Positions 32,880 to 40,860 of a stretch of 64,000 nucleotides of DNA are shown in pieces. The notes under the pieces were generated by a model. It was not told where the DNA came from, made no database searches, and was given only the letters and a program-made list of their open reading frames with translations. Within the stretch, counting starts at the first letter, position 1; each line of letters starts with the position of its first letter. The DNA lies in the NCBI GenBank assembly GCA_943846665.1, contig OX044358.1, positions 682,001-746,000 on the forward strand, written 5' to 3'. The position numbers and the translations under genes were made by a program. The DNA comes from Arcticimaribacter sp002477625. GTDB lineage: Bacteria; Bacteroidota; Bacteroidia; Flavobacteriales; Flavobacteriaceae.

Positions 32880-34083
32880 ACTCAGTAAACTTGGTCCAGG
32901 TCTTCTTTTTGCCGGTGCTGCTATCGGTGTTTCGCATCTGGTTCAATCTACTCGAGCAGGAGCCGATTTTGGATGGGGCTTTCTCTGGGCATTGATCTTA
33001 GTCAACCTTTTTAAATATCCGTTTTTTCAATACGGACCACGCTTTACTGTTGCTACAAACACCAGTTTACTGGATGGTTATTTAAAATTAGGCAAAGGGT
33101 ATCTGAGGGCTTACTTTTTTTTGAACCTAGCCACCATGTTTACTATTCAAACGGCTGTTACCATCGTAACCGCTGGCTTAGCATCTCAAATATTTGGGAT
33201 TTCAGATCAGCTGGTTTACTGGTCGGTAACAATCACTTTGATTTGTACGCTGATTTTATGGGTGGGTAAATACGCAACACTCGATCGCATCGTTAAATGG
33301 GTGATTTTAACCTTAACAATTACCACAATTATTGCCGTAGGGCTTGCCTCAATAAAAAATACAACAGCCCTATCATTGGTTCAAATTTTCCCTGCAGAGA
33401 CCAACCTTTTGTTTCTAATTGCCTTCATGGGTTGGATGCCAGCTCCTATGGATATTTCTATTTGGCATTCCCTTTGGACCATTGAAAAAAACAAAGAACT
33501 CCCTACTCAGATCACCCTGAAAGAAAGTCTTTTTGACTTCAATGTTGGATACTGGGTGACTTTAATTTTGGGCGCTTGTTTTATGGGGTTAGGGGCATTT
33601 GTGATGTTCGGAACGGGAACCGAATTTTCAAGTCAAGGTGGAGTTTTTGCCTCACAACTAATCAATCTTTACACATCAACATTAGGAACAGGAGTTTATT
33701 TATTAATAGCAATTGCAGCTTTGACGACCATGTTCAGTACAACGATTACCACGCTCGATGCCTCTCCAAGAGCAATGAGCAAAACCATCGAATTACTCTT
33801 CCCCAATAGAAAACGAAACGATTACAAATTGTGGCTTTTGATTCTAGCAGGAGGTACCATTAGCATCTTCGTATTTCTACTTTCAGAAATGGGGCTTTTG
33901 ATTCGTATAGCAACTGTACTATCCTTCATTACAGCACCATTTTATGCATTCTTGAACTTCAAATTGGTGCGAAGCGATCAGATGCCCCAAAAAGATAAAC
34001 CCGGAAAAGGTCTGCAAATCCTCAGCATTTTGGGGCTTCTGTTTTTGACAAGTTTTGCTCTAGGTTATCTACTGATTCTCTAA
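32869..34083 (+). CDS. Nramp-related transporter lacking canonical metal-site residues
   Basis: The 404-residue protein has about 11 membrane helices and the Nramp fold signature GPGLLFAGAAIG at the start. In helix 1, where canonical Nramp has DPGN, this protein has GVSH (residues about 20-23), followed by the conserved-type QSTRAGADFGWGF. In helix 6, MPH is replaced by MPAPMD. The Asp and Asn that bind Mn2+/Fe2+ are therefore missing, and the transported ion is unclear; a related branch of the family handles other substrates. It overlaps the sigma-factor gene by 11 bases and probably depends on its translation. Confidence 0.75.
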   Translation: MRNKLSKLGPGLLFAGAAIGVSHLVQSTRAGADFGWGFLWALILVNLFKYPFFQYGPRFTVATNTSLLDGYLKLGKGYLRAYFFLNLATMFTIQTAVTIVTAGLASQIFGISDQLVYWSVTITLICTLILWVGKYATLDRIVKWVILTLTITTIIAVGLASIKNTTALSLVQIFPAETNLLFLIAFMGWMPAPMDISIWHSLWTIEKNKELPTQITLKESLFDFNVGYWVTLILGACFMGLGAFVMFGTGTEFSSQGGVFASQLINLYTSTLGTGVYLLIAIAALTTMFSTTITTLDASPRAMSKTIELLFPNRKRNDYKLWLLILAGGTISIFVFLLSEMGLLIRIATVLSFITAPFYAFLNFKLVRSDQMPQKDKPGKGLQILSILGLLFLTSFALGYLLIL

Positions 34084-34094
34084 ACAGAAGTTCG

Positions 34095-34102
34095 TATATT
34101 TG
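34095..34102 (+). promoter_or_regulatory. -7 element upstream of lipA
   Basis: TATATTTG, an exact TAnnTTTG, 20 bases before the lipA ATG and after the transporter stop. A TTTG at 34054-34057 is too far upstream to be its -33 box. Confidence 0.45.
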
Positions 34103-34122
34103 CATCGGATAACACAAGATCT

Positions 34123-34992
34123 ATGTCAACAGAAATTAAAACTAAAGCTACAACTGGAAAACCAAAATGGTTGCGTGTAAAATTACCTACTGGTAAAAAA
34201 TACACAGAACTCAGAGGTTTGGTTGATCAATATAAACTCAACACCATTTGTACTTCTGGAAGCTGCCCTAATATGGGAGAATGCTGGGGAGAAGGCACAG
34301 CTACCTTTATGATTTTAGGGAATATTTGCACCCGCTCTTGTGGCTTCTGTGGTGTAAAAACTGGAAGACCCGAAACTGTAGATTGGGATGAACCTGAAAA
34401 AGTTGCCCGATCCATTAAAATTATGCAAATCAAGCACGCAGTTGTCACTTCTGTTGATCGAGATGACTTGAAAGACGGTGGCTCCATTATTTGGGGAGAA
34501 ACGGTGAATGCTATCCGCAGAATGAATCCAAAAACCACCTTAGAGACTTTGATTCCTGATTTTCAAGGAAACAAAAGAAACCTAGACCGCATCATTGCAG
34601 TTGCACCCGAGGTAGTTTCACATAACGTTGAAACCGTAAGACGCCTCACTCGAGAAGTTCGTATCCAGGCAAAATACGATCAAAGCTTAGCCGTTCTCTT
34701 GTATTTAAAACAACAAGGTGTCAACAGAACAAAATCAGGTATTATGTTGGGCTTAGGAGAAACAGAAGAAGAGGTCATAGAAACACTTCACGACTTGAGA
34801 AAGGCAGAAGTTGATGTAGTTACCATTGGTCAATATCTTCAACCTTCCAAAAAACATTTAGGAGTAAAAGAATTCATTACTCCTGAACAATTTGAGCGTT
34901 ATGAAGCTATTGGGAAAGACCTTGGGTTTAGACACGTAGAAAGTGGCCCTTTAGTTCGCTCGTCTTACAAAGCCCACAAACACATTCTCTAA
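34123..34992 (+). CDS. lipA: Lipoyl synthase
   Basis: LipA inserts two sulfur atoms into octanoyl groups on lipoyl domains, using radical SAM chemistry. The 289-residue protein has both cluster motifs: the auxiliary cluster Cys set in NTICTSGSCPNMGECWGEG (CxxxxCxxxxxC, about residues 43-54) and the radical SAM site in CTRSCGFCGV (CxxxCxxC, about 69-76). The C-terminal Ser ligand region is in GPLVRSSYKAH. It supplies the cofactor of complexes such as pyruvate dehydrogenase, whose E1 beta is at 13899-14882. It ends two bases before the convergent lpxK gene. Confidence 0.96.
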   Translation: MSTEIKTKATTGKPKWLRVKLPTGKKYTELRGLVDQYKLNTICTSGSCPNMGECWGEGTATFMILGNICTRSCGFCGVKTGRPETVDWDEPEKVARSIKIMQIKHAVVTSVDRDDLKDGGSIIWGETVNAIRRMNPKTTLETLIPDFQGNKRNLDRIIAVAPEVVSHNVETVRRLTREVRIQAKYDQSLAVLLYLKQQGVNRTKSGIMLGLGETEEEVIETLHDLRKAEVDVVTIGQYLQPSKKHLGVKEFITPEQFERYEAIGKDLGFRHVESGPLVRSSYKAHKHIL

Positions 34993-34994
34993 AA

Positions 34995-36020
34995 CTACTT
35001 GATTATAGTACTGGTATTCATTAAGATCTGATCCAATTGTTGTTGATCTGATGCATCCATTTGCATTTCTATTCCCAAATAAAACAACAACTCCGATTGA
35101 ATCTGAGGCGCTAAGCGCACAAAATCTTTTTCAGTTGTAAGAATCATTCGACCATTGGCAAGGCTTTTTATTTTTTTAATATCCTTGTCTGTAAACAAAT
35201 GATGATCTGCAAATTGAAGGTGTTCGAACTGCCCTCCAATAGCTTTCAGGTAATAAAGAAGTGGTTTGGGATCAGCAATACCGGTTATCAATACAAAAGG
35301 AACATTTTCAATCTTATCAATTGGAAACGTTCGCTCCAGATTTCTTATTTGATCGGCATAACCAATTTTGGCAAAAAATAACTGTTGTGATTTCGCTAGT
35401 TGAAGTTTCTGAGATATTTGTTCTTTATCCTCTTGAGTCAACTTTGTTGGACACTTAGTAACGATAACGACATCTGCGCGTTTTTTCCCCGAACTCAATT
35501 CCCTTAAATTACCAACGGGTAGATGATAGTCATTTACAAAAAGATGCTCGTAAGAAGTTAACAGAATCATTAAATCAGGAGATACCCAGCGGTGTTGAAA
35601 ACAATCGTCCCATACAAACACCGTATGCGGCTTGGCCTTTTTGAGCAGGTTTTTCATTCCTAATCGTCTGCGCTCCGCAACCGCAACTCGAACTTCTGGG
35701 TGTTTGCGATAAAGCATCAGAGGCTCATCCCCAATTTCATTGAAAGTCGAGTTTTCTGCAGCCTCAAAATAGCCCTTGGTTCCTCTTCCGTAGCCTCTGC
35801 TTAAAATAGCCACCTCATGATTTTGCTTAACCAAAGAAACAGCATAGTCGACACAAACGGACTTACCCGTTCCACCTACCGATAGATTGCCGACCCCAAT
35901 AGTAGGGTTTTTATACTTCCGAGAAGTGAAAATACCCAAATCAAAAAACAGGTTTCGAAGACTAGTAATCGAACTGTACAGTATCGCTAGAGGAAAAAGA
36001 AAGAATCGTAAGAAGTTCAT
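34995..36020 (-). CDS. lpxK: Tetraacyldisaccharide 4'-kinase
   Basis: LpxK phosphorylates the lipid A disaccharide at the inner membrane. The protein, about 341 residues, has an N-terminal membrane-associated helix, then VGNLSVGGTGKSVCVDY with the P-loop (GGTGKS), ILSRGYGR, IGDEPLMLYRK, VFVWDDCFQHR with the catalytic Asp pair, and a C-terminal FADHHLFTDKDI. I use the ATG at 36020, which begins MNFLRFFLFPLAILYSS; an upstream in-frame ATG at 36092 adds 24 residues without family support and would overlap the divergent nif3 promoter element. Confidence 0.92.
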   Translation of the reverse strand: MNFLRFFLFPLAILYSSITSLRNLFFDLGIFTSRKYKNPTIGVGNLSVGGTGKSVCVDYAVSLVKQNHEVAILSRGYGRGTKGYFEAAENSTFNEIGDEPLMLYRKHPEVRVAVAERRRLGMKNLLKKAKPHTVFVWDDCFQHRWVSPDLMILLTSYEHLFVNDYHLPVGNLRELSSGKKRADVVIVTKCPTKLTQEDKEQISQKLQLAKSQQLFFAKIGYADQIRNLERTFPIDKIENVPFVLITGIADPKPLLYYLKAIGGQFEHLQFADHHLFTDKDIKKIKSLANGRMILTTEKDFVRLAPQIQSELLFYLGIEMQMDASDQQQLDQILMNTSTIIK

Positions 36021-36034
36021 GCCGACGAATATAT

Positions 36035-36042
36035 TATCTTTG
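36035..36042 (+). promoter_or_regulatory. -7 element upstream of the NIF3-like gene
   Basis: TATCTTTG is an exact TAnnTTTG, 61 bases before the ATG at 36104, in the divergent region between lpxK and the NIF3-like gene. No clear -33 box. Confidence 0.4.
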
Positions 36043-36103
36043 TAAAGATAACATTTCGTGGGTGAGACAATCCCTGTAAAAAGAAAAAACATAAAGCAAC
36101 TTT

Positions 36104-37198
36104 ATGAAGATAAATGAAATCACACGAGTTTTAGAACAGTGGGCTCCGCTATCCAATGCTGAAGATTTTGATAATGTAGGTCTTTTGGTTGGCGATCCGA
36201 GTGCAGATTGCACTAAAGCACTCGTCACACTCGATACTACTGAAGCTGTCGTTGAAGAAGCTATTCGAGAAGGTTGTGAACTCATCATCAGTTTTCATCC
36301 CATTATTTTTTCAGGGTTAAAAAAAATAACAGGCAAAAACTATGTCGAACGTTTAGTCCTAAAAGCAATTAAAAACGATGTTGCTATTTATGCGATTCAT
36401 ACAGCTCTAGACAATCATAAATTTGGGGTAAGTCATCAAATGGGTATTGTATTGGGATTAAAAAAGCAGCAGGTTTTAATTCCCAAAAAAGACACCCTTT
36501 TAAAATTGACAACTTACGTCCCTATACAGGATGTAAGTGAAGTGCTAAAAGCCCTCCACGATGCTGGAGCAGGTTCAATTGGAGATTACAACGCATGCAG
36601 CTTTACCTTAGATGGAGTGGGAAGGTTTACTCCAGGGGAACAAAGTAATCCGTCATTGGGAACTCAAGAAGAAGCACAGGAAGTTGAAGAACAACAACTG
36701 CATTTGATTTTACAAAAAGACCAAGAAAAACAAGTTTTAAAAGCACTTCACGAAGCGCATCCCTATGAGGTAGTTGCCTATGAAATCAGCAATTTAAACA
36801 ACGAAAATAAGGATATTGGCATGGGAAGCATTGGTGTATTAGAAAACCCAATGAGTGAATTTGACTTCTTGAATTATGTCAAGAAACAATTCAACACTTC
36901 ACACATAAGGCATACAAATTTAGGTGGGAAAAAAATAAATAAAGTAGCCTTACTGGGTGGGTCTGGAAGCTTCGCAATTGGGGCAGCAAAAAGCCAAGGA
37001 GCAGATGTATTGATAACCGCAGACCTAAAATACCACAACTTTTTTGAAGCTGAAAATAAAATCCTTTTGGTTGATGTTGGGCATTATGAAAGTGAACAAT
37101 TCACAAATAAATTAATAGCAAGCTATCTTACAAAAAAAATGCCTAATTTTGCATGCATTTTATCGCAAGAAATAACCAATCCAGTAAATCATTTCTAG
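36104..37198 (+). CDS. NIF3/YbgI-family dinuclear-metal protein
   Basis: The 364-residue protein matches the NIF3 family (often annotated GTP cyclohydrolase 1 type 2 homologue). It starts NEITRVLEQWAPLSNAEDFDNVGLL (cited by its ends NEITRV and FDNVGLL), has the metal ligand His in ISFHPIIF and AIHTALDN, and the C-terminal metal site VLITADLKYHNFFEA with DVGHYESEQF. A middle PII-like insertion domain (about 130-235, including HPYEVVAYEI) marks the long form. Biochemical role is unproven. It is followed by the coiled-coil gene at one-base spacing, an arrangement also seen in other bacteria. Confidence 0.9.
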   Translation: MKINEITRVLEQWAPLSNAEDFDNVGLLVGDPSADCTKALVTLDTTEAVVEEAIREGCELIISFHPIIFSGLKKITGKNYVERLVLKAIKNDVAIYAIHTALDNHKFGVSHQMGIVLGLKKQQVLIPKKDTLLKLTTYVPIQDVSEVLKALHDAGAGSIGDYNACSFTLDGVGRFTPGEQSNPSLGTQEEAQEVEEQQLHLILQKDQEKQVLKALHEAHPYEVVAYEISNLNNENKDIGMGSIGVLENPMSEFDFLNYVKKQFNTSHIRHTNLGGKKINKVALLGGSGSFAIGAAKSQGADVLITADLKYHNFFEAENKILLVDVGHYESEQFTNKLIASYLTKKMPNFACILSQEITNPVNHF

Positions 37199-37199
37199 T

Positions 37200-37979
37200 A
37201 TGGCAAAGAAAACCGAAATCTCAGTAGAAGAAAAGTTAAGAGCACTTTTTGATCTTCAAATTATAGACTCTCGAATCGATGAAATTCGTAATGTTCGCGG
37301 AGAACTTCCTTTAGAGGTTGAAGACCTAGAAAGCGAAATTGCTGGCATGGATGAGAAACTTGCAAAACTTACAGCAGAGTTGAATGATTTTGATTTAGGA
37401 ATCAAAGAAAATAAAAGCATTATTGATAGTGCTAATGACTTGATCGCTAAGTACGCCGACAAACTTAAGAATGTTCGTAACAACAGAGAATATAATTCCA
37501 TCGTAAAAGAAGAGGAATATCAGCAACTGGAAATTCAACTCGCTGAGAAAAAAACAAAAGAACTTAAGGTTCAAATAGAGCAAAAGAAAGAAACGATTGC
37601 TGCTTTAACCGAACAACTAGATCTAAAGAAAAATCACCTTTCTGCTAAGAAAGACGAATTGGATGAAATCATGCAAGAAACGGCTAAAGAGGAAACGCTT
37701 TTGACTACTCAATCTGAAGCTTTTGAAACAAAAATCGATGCCCGTTTAATAAAAGCCTACAAAAGAATTCGCGGAAGTGTTAAAAATGGTTTAGCGATCG
37801 TACCGATTGAAAGAGGTGCTTCTGGGGGATCATACTTCACAATCCCTCCACAAGTCCAAATGGAAATTGCTGCGCGTCAAAAAATAATTACTGATGAATA
37901 TAGCGGACGAATTCTTGTTGATGCTGAATTAGCTGAGGAAGAGTATGTCAAAATCAACAAAATGATTAAAGCTCTTTAA
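37200..37979 (+). CDS. C4 zinc-ribbon-family coiled-coil protein with cysteines lost
   Basis: The 259-residue protein has a long coiled coil (about 10-180, with repeated Glu/Lys heptads such as LESEIAGMDEKLAKLTAEL) and a C-terminal domain matching the zf-RING_7/C4 zinc-ribbon family: TIPPQVQMEIAARQKIITDE and YSGRILVD. Typical members read CGGCF...IPPQ...I..CE.CGRIL; here the first pair is SGGS and the second is DEYS, so all four zinc cysteines are gone. The protein contains no such site and should not bind zinc there. It is coupled to the NIF3-like gene. Function unknown. Confidence 0.85.
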   Translation: MAKKTEISVEEKLRALFDLQIIDSRIDEIRNVRGELPLEVEDLESEIAGMDEKLAKLTAELNDFDLGIKENKSIIDSANDLIAKYADKLKNVRNNREYNSIVKEEEYQQLEIQLAEKKTKELKVQIEQKKETIAALTEQLDLKKNHLSAKKDELDEIMQETAKEETLLTTQSEAFETKIDARLIKAYKRIRGSVKNGLAIVPIERGASGGSYFTIPPQVQMEIAARQKIITDEYSGRILVDAELAEEEYVKINKMIKAL

Positions 37980-37996
37980 AACAATATTTTATACAC

Positions 37997-38026
37997 AAAA
38001 AAGCCACCTATTGGGTGGCTTTTTTT
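37997..38026 (+). terminator. Intrinsic terminator after the coiled-coil gene
   Basis: AAGCCACC and GGTGGCTT around a TATTG loop, followed by a T-run of seven. Confidence 0.85.
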
Positions 38027-38075
38027 ATGCTGTATGTTTGTCTTAAATTTTTATAATACAAATGTATTGAGTAAT

Positions 38076-38103
38076 AAAAAACCCTTTTGATTAGAAGGGT
38101 TTT
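38076..38103 (-). terminator. Intrinsic terminator of the lipoprotein gene
   Basis: AAAACCCTT and AAGGGTTTT form a stem; read on the minus strand the hairpin ends in a T-run, just below the stop of the 253-codon gene. Confidence 0.7.
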
Positions 38104-38121
38104 CATTGAATTATATATGAA

Positions 38122-38883
38122 CTACTTTACCATACTTCTATAACTACTCTCGACAACTTCGGTAAGCTCATTCCACTTCTTCCATTGTCTCTTAGCTGTA
38201 CCTTTACCGTAAACTTCATCTAAATATTGGTTAGCGTTGAACTCCCAAGTTTCAATACTCTCCATCGACTCATGAGGCCATACGATATAAAAGTCAGCTT
38301 CAAAAGTATCGGTAAGCATCGGCGAAAAAACTCTAAATTCTTGAGTCGAACTTCCTGCCTCAAATGCATTTTTCCATCTGTGTAGCATTTTGCGAACTTC
38401 TTTTCCTGCATTGGGTTCATCAGCAACTTTAAAACCTACTACTTCTAAAATATTAGCATCGTAGCTTAAAGTTTCGTTTGTGTACGAAATTGGTGTTTGT
38501 AGGCTGTAATAATTTGTACTTAAAACATCTTTTACTAGGGGAGCTACATTTAAATCCCAACTCTCTTGATGCCCTTCAATTTTACCCTTTCCGTCTACAT
38601 ATTCGTATTGCATAGGGCCTTCTGACCACGAATAATATCCTGAATTCATTCCTGTAGTAATATAACGAAGAGCTGTTGTTGGTCCATCTTCTTTATTATG
38701 AAACTTAGAGTCGTGTAATTTGATTTGTTCTATAAATTCGTTTGCTTTACCATCATGTGGCATTAGAAAAATAACTTCGTACTTAGGTAACACATCAGGC
38801 CATTCAATGGCATCTTTTGTATCTGCTTTTTTACATCCAAATGCAATCGTTCCAATAAAAATAATTGATAATAGTTTTTTCAT
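38122..38883 (-). CDS. Lipoprotein of unknown function
   Basis: The 253-residue protein has a lipoprotein signal, MKKLLSIIFIGTIAFGC, with lipobox FGC and Cys at residue 17 followed by KK. The mature part is rich in Trp and Tyr and contains two stretches of similar design (PKYEVIFLMPHDGKANEFIE near 33 and FYIVWPHESMESIETWEFN near 205). This is compatible with a tandem ferredoxin-like (ABM/NIPSNAP-type) fold, but that is only a shape impression. It has its own terminator, and an AT-rich leader with an inverted repeat. No function is proposed. Confidence 0.7.
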   Translation of the reverse strand: MKKLLSIIFIGTIAFGCKKADTKDAIEWPDVLPKYEVIFLMPHDGKANEFIEQIKLHDSKFHNKEDGPTTALRYITTGMNSGYYSWSEGPMQYEYVDGKGKIEGHQESWDLNVAPLVKDVLSTNYYSLQTPISYTNETLSYDANILEVVGFKVADEPNAGKEVRKMLHRWKNAFEAGSSTQEFRVFSPMLTDTFEADFYIVWPHESMESIETWEFNANQYLDEVYGKGTAKRQWKKWNELTEVVESSYRSMVK

Positions 38884-38927
38884 TTTAAAATAAATTAATA
38901 GTTAGTGATATAAAAATACATAAAAAC

Positions 38928-38946
38928 TAGTTGTTTTTTACAACTA
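38928..38946. repeat. 7-bp inverted repeat TAGTTGT-N5-ACAACTA
   Basis: A perfect repeat about 45 bases upstream of the lipoprotein start. Read on the minus strand it is followed by GTTTTT, so it could be a weak terminator for the decayed gene upstream, or an operator near the lipoprotein promoter. The evidence does not separate the two. Confidence 0.35.
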
Positions 38947-39048
38947 AAAAACAAAACATGCATTCCTTTACTATAAATTGAACAACAACGTCACAAAACG
39001 CTACCTCCTTGTTGTTATTGTCTGCGAGGTTTTATAATCCTTTTGCAT

Positions 39049-39408
39049 TTAAAACCGATACTTAGCAAAGAGCTCATATCCAGTTCTTGGTCTATTGCTG
39101 TTATCACCTGCTCCAAAGTCGGTAGCATAGCCAATGTCAATACCCATTTTCAGTTTGAGCATAAATATTACTTAGGAGTAATCAATATTTTTGTATCCCA
39201 TACCTATTTCAAAAAAAAATTTAAAACTAAAGTTTCCTCCAATACTCATTTGGTTGGTAGTTCCTGGGATTATTTTTGAAGTAAAATAAGAGCAAAGTGA
39301 CGAGTTATTTAAGCCAGTCCAGCTTTCAATCCCAGATTTTACCCTAAAAGCGACTAGGAGCTGAAAACAGTTGTATTGCTGCTTGACCATTATGCCATTG
39401 CTCCTTTA
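39049..39408 (-). pseudogene. Remnant of an outer-membrane beta-barrel gene
   Basis: One minus-strand frame reads a barrel-like C-terminus: MSIGGNFSFKFFFEIGMGYK, a premature TAA at 39174-39172, then in the same frame LKLKMGIDIGYATDFGAG and TGYELFAKYRF before the final stop at 39049-39051. The terminal aromatic strand is typical of outer-membrane proteins. The upstream side closes with a stop at 39406-39408 and no start or signal peptide exists. A short barrel-unlike frame (39410-39470) precedes it. It occupies most of the 636-base space 38884-39519; the rest holds the leader of the lipoprotein gene and a tRNA terminator. Confidence 0.6.
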
Positions 39409-39488
39409 GTGTGGATTTTGGTTTTTCTGTATTTATCATGAATAGTATGGTTCATTTTGAATCCATAACTGCTATTTGGAAATAAAAA

Positions 39489-39512
39489 AACCCCACTTGA
39501 ATAAGTGGGGTT
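39489..39512 (-). terminator. Intrinsic terminator of tRNA-Val
   Basis: AACCCCACTT and AAGTGGGGTT around a four-base loop. On the minus strand the hairpin is followed by seven T, directly after the tRNA 3' end. Confidence 0.85.
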
Positions 39513-39519
39513 AAAGTTG

Positions 39520-39594
39520 TGGGCGCTGAGGGATTCGAACCCCCGACCCCTTGGGTGTAAACCAAGTGCTCTGAACCAACTGAGCTAAGCGCCC
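39520..39594 (-). tRNA. tRNA-Val (anticodon UAC)
   Basis: On the minus strand the acceptor GGGCGCT/AGCGCCC encloses D arm GCTCAGTTGGTTCAGAGC, anticodon arm CTTGG-TTTACAC-CCAAG giving anticodon TAC, and T arm CGGGGGTTCGAATCCCT. Length is 75 nt with discriminator A and no encoded CCA. Confidence 0.96.
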
Positions 39595-39604
39595 TTGCGG
39601 GGTG

Positions 39605-39635
39605 CAAATATAGAATAGTTTATCTTGTTTACAAA
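39605..39635 (-). promoter_or_regulatory. Complete flavobacterial promoter of tRNA-Val
   Basis: On the minus strand TTTG (39635-39632) and TATATTTG (39612-39605) are separated by exactly 19 bases, a full match to the Bacteroidetes -33/-7 consensus. The -7 box ends 10 bases before the mature tRNA 5' end. Confidence 0.75.
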
Positions 39636-39643
39636 GAGTTTTT

Positions 39644-40858
39644 TTAAAGAATTTCGGCAACAACAAAAGTACTTCCGCCTACATAAATAAAATCACTATT
39701 ATCTGCATTCTTAGCTGCTGATTTATAGGCCAAATCCACACTGTTAAAGACTTCTGCAATCAGGGTGTATTTTTCGGCTAGTTTCATTAAAACAGAAACT
39801 TCTTCTGCCCTAACCATGTTGGGGGCACAAAAATAATATGAAGCATCTCGTGGAAGTTGGCTGAAAATTAATTCTAAATCCTTATACTGAACAAAACCCA
39901 GAACCAAATGAAGTTTATCGTAGGGCGTTTGTTTGATTTGCTCGATTACATAAGCAAATCCAGCAGCATTGTGCGTTACATCGGCAACAACCAAAGGATT
40001 GTTGTCTAAGATTTGCCAACGCCCTTGTAAATGAGTATTAGAAACTACCTTTTGCAGCCCTAATCGAATATGCGCTTCATTCAATTGATCTAAGTTGAGC
40101 GTTTGCAATGCTACTACTGTTGTCTGAATATTTTTCTTTTGATAGAGACCCGTTAAATCTGTTGGAAACGGTTTAACCTCAACAGCATCTGCCCAAATAA
40201 TTGGAGCCATTAAATTGCTTGCTGTTGCTTTAAAAACAGCGGTGGTTTCTTCTTGGGTTTCCCCTATAACTACGGGAATGTTTTTTTTAATAATCCCAGC
40301 TTTCTCTCCAGCAATTGCTTCTAGTGTATCTCCTAAAAATTGTGTGTGATCAAATCCAATATTGGTTATGACAGCTAATATAGGGCTGATGATGTTGGTT
40401 GCGTCTAACCTCCCCCCTAAGCCAACCTCAACAATGGCAAAATCGATTTGTTGCTCTTTGAAATAGGCAAATGACATTCCAACTGTAAGCTCAAAGAAAG
40501 AAAGTTGAGCCTCAAGAAAATAGTCCTTATGCTCTTGAACAAATGAAACGACAAAGGTGGTTTCAATTGCGATACCGTTGATGCGTATGCGTTCAGAAAA
40601 ATCTTTTAAATGGGGAGAAGTATACAAACCTACTGTATATCCAGCTTCCATCAGTACCGATGTAATCATGTGGGCAGTAGATCCTTTCCCATTAGTCCCT
40701 GCAACATGAACAGAGGAAAACGCTTGATGAGGATTCCCTAAATAGGCCATAAAGGCTTGCATTTTCTCCAAGCCAGGCTTATAGGCTGAAGCGCCTTGTC
40801 GCTGATACATGGGCAATTGCTTATAGAGCCAAGCTCGAACATCCTCGTATGTATCCAA
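39644..40858 (-). CDS. folC: Folylpolyglutamate/dihydrofolate synthase
   Basis: FolC adds glutamates to folates, and in many bacteria also makes dihydrofolate from dihydropteroate. The 404-residue ATP-dependent ligase of the Mur family has the P-loop VHVAGTNGKGSTAHM (about residues 50-64), GLYTSPHLKDFSERIRING, the ATP-site VEVGLGGRLDATN, TNIGFDHTQFLG and the carbamylated-Lys region GEKAGIIKKN. It is the last gene of the nhaD-exbB-exbD-tonB-folC string, two bases after tonB. It serves the folate pool used by ThyA, FolA and MetF. Confidence 0.94.
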   Translation of the reverse strand: MDTYEDVRAWLYKQLPMYQRQGASAYKPGLEKMQAFMAYLGNPHQAFSSVHVAGTNGKGSTAHMITSVLMEAGYTVGLYTSPHLKDFSERIRINGIAIETTFVVSFVQEHKDYFLEAQLSFFELTVGMSFAYFKEQQIDFAIVEVGLGGRLDATNIISPILAVITNIGFDHTQFLGDTLEAIAGEKAGIIKKNIPVVIGETQEETTAVFKATASNLMAPIIWADAVEVKPFPTDLTGLYQKKNIQTTVVALQTLNLDQLNEAHIRLGLQKVVSNTHLQGRWQILDNNPLVVADVTHNAAGFAYVIEQIKQTPYDKLHLVLGFVQYKDLELIFSQLPRDASYYFCAPNMVRAEEVSVLMKLAEKYTLIAEVFNSVDLAYKSAAKNADNSDFIYVGGSTFVVAEIL

Positions 40859-40860
40859 AA

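Noticed and set aside
39172..39174. Programmed readthrough in the barrel remnant
   Set aside because: There is no start, no signal peptide and no upstream barrel strands in frame; the gene is degenerate.
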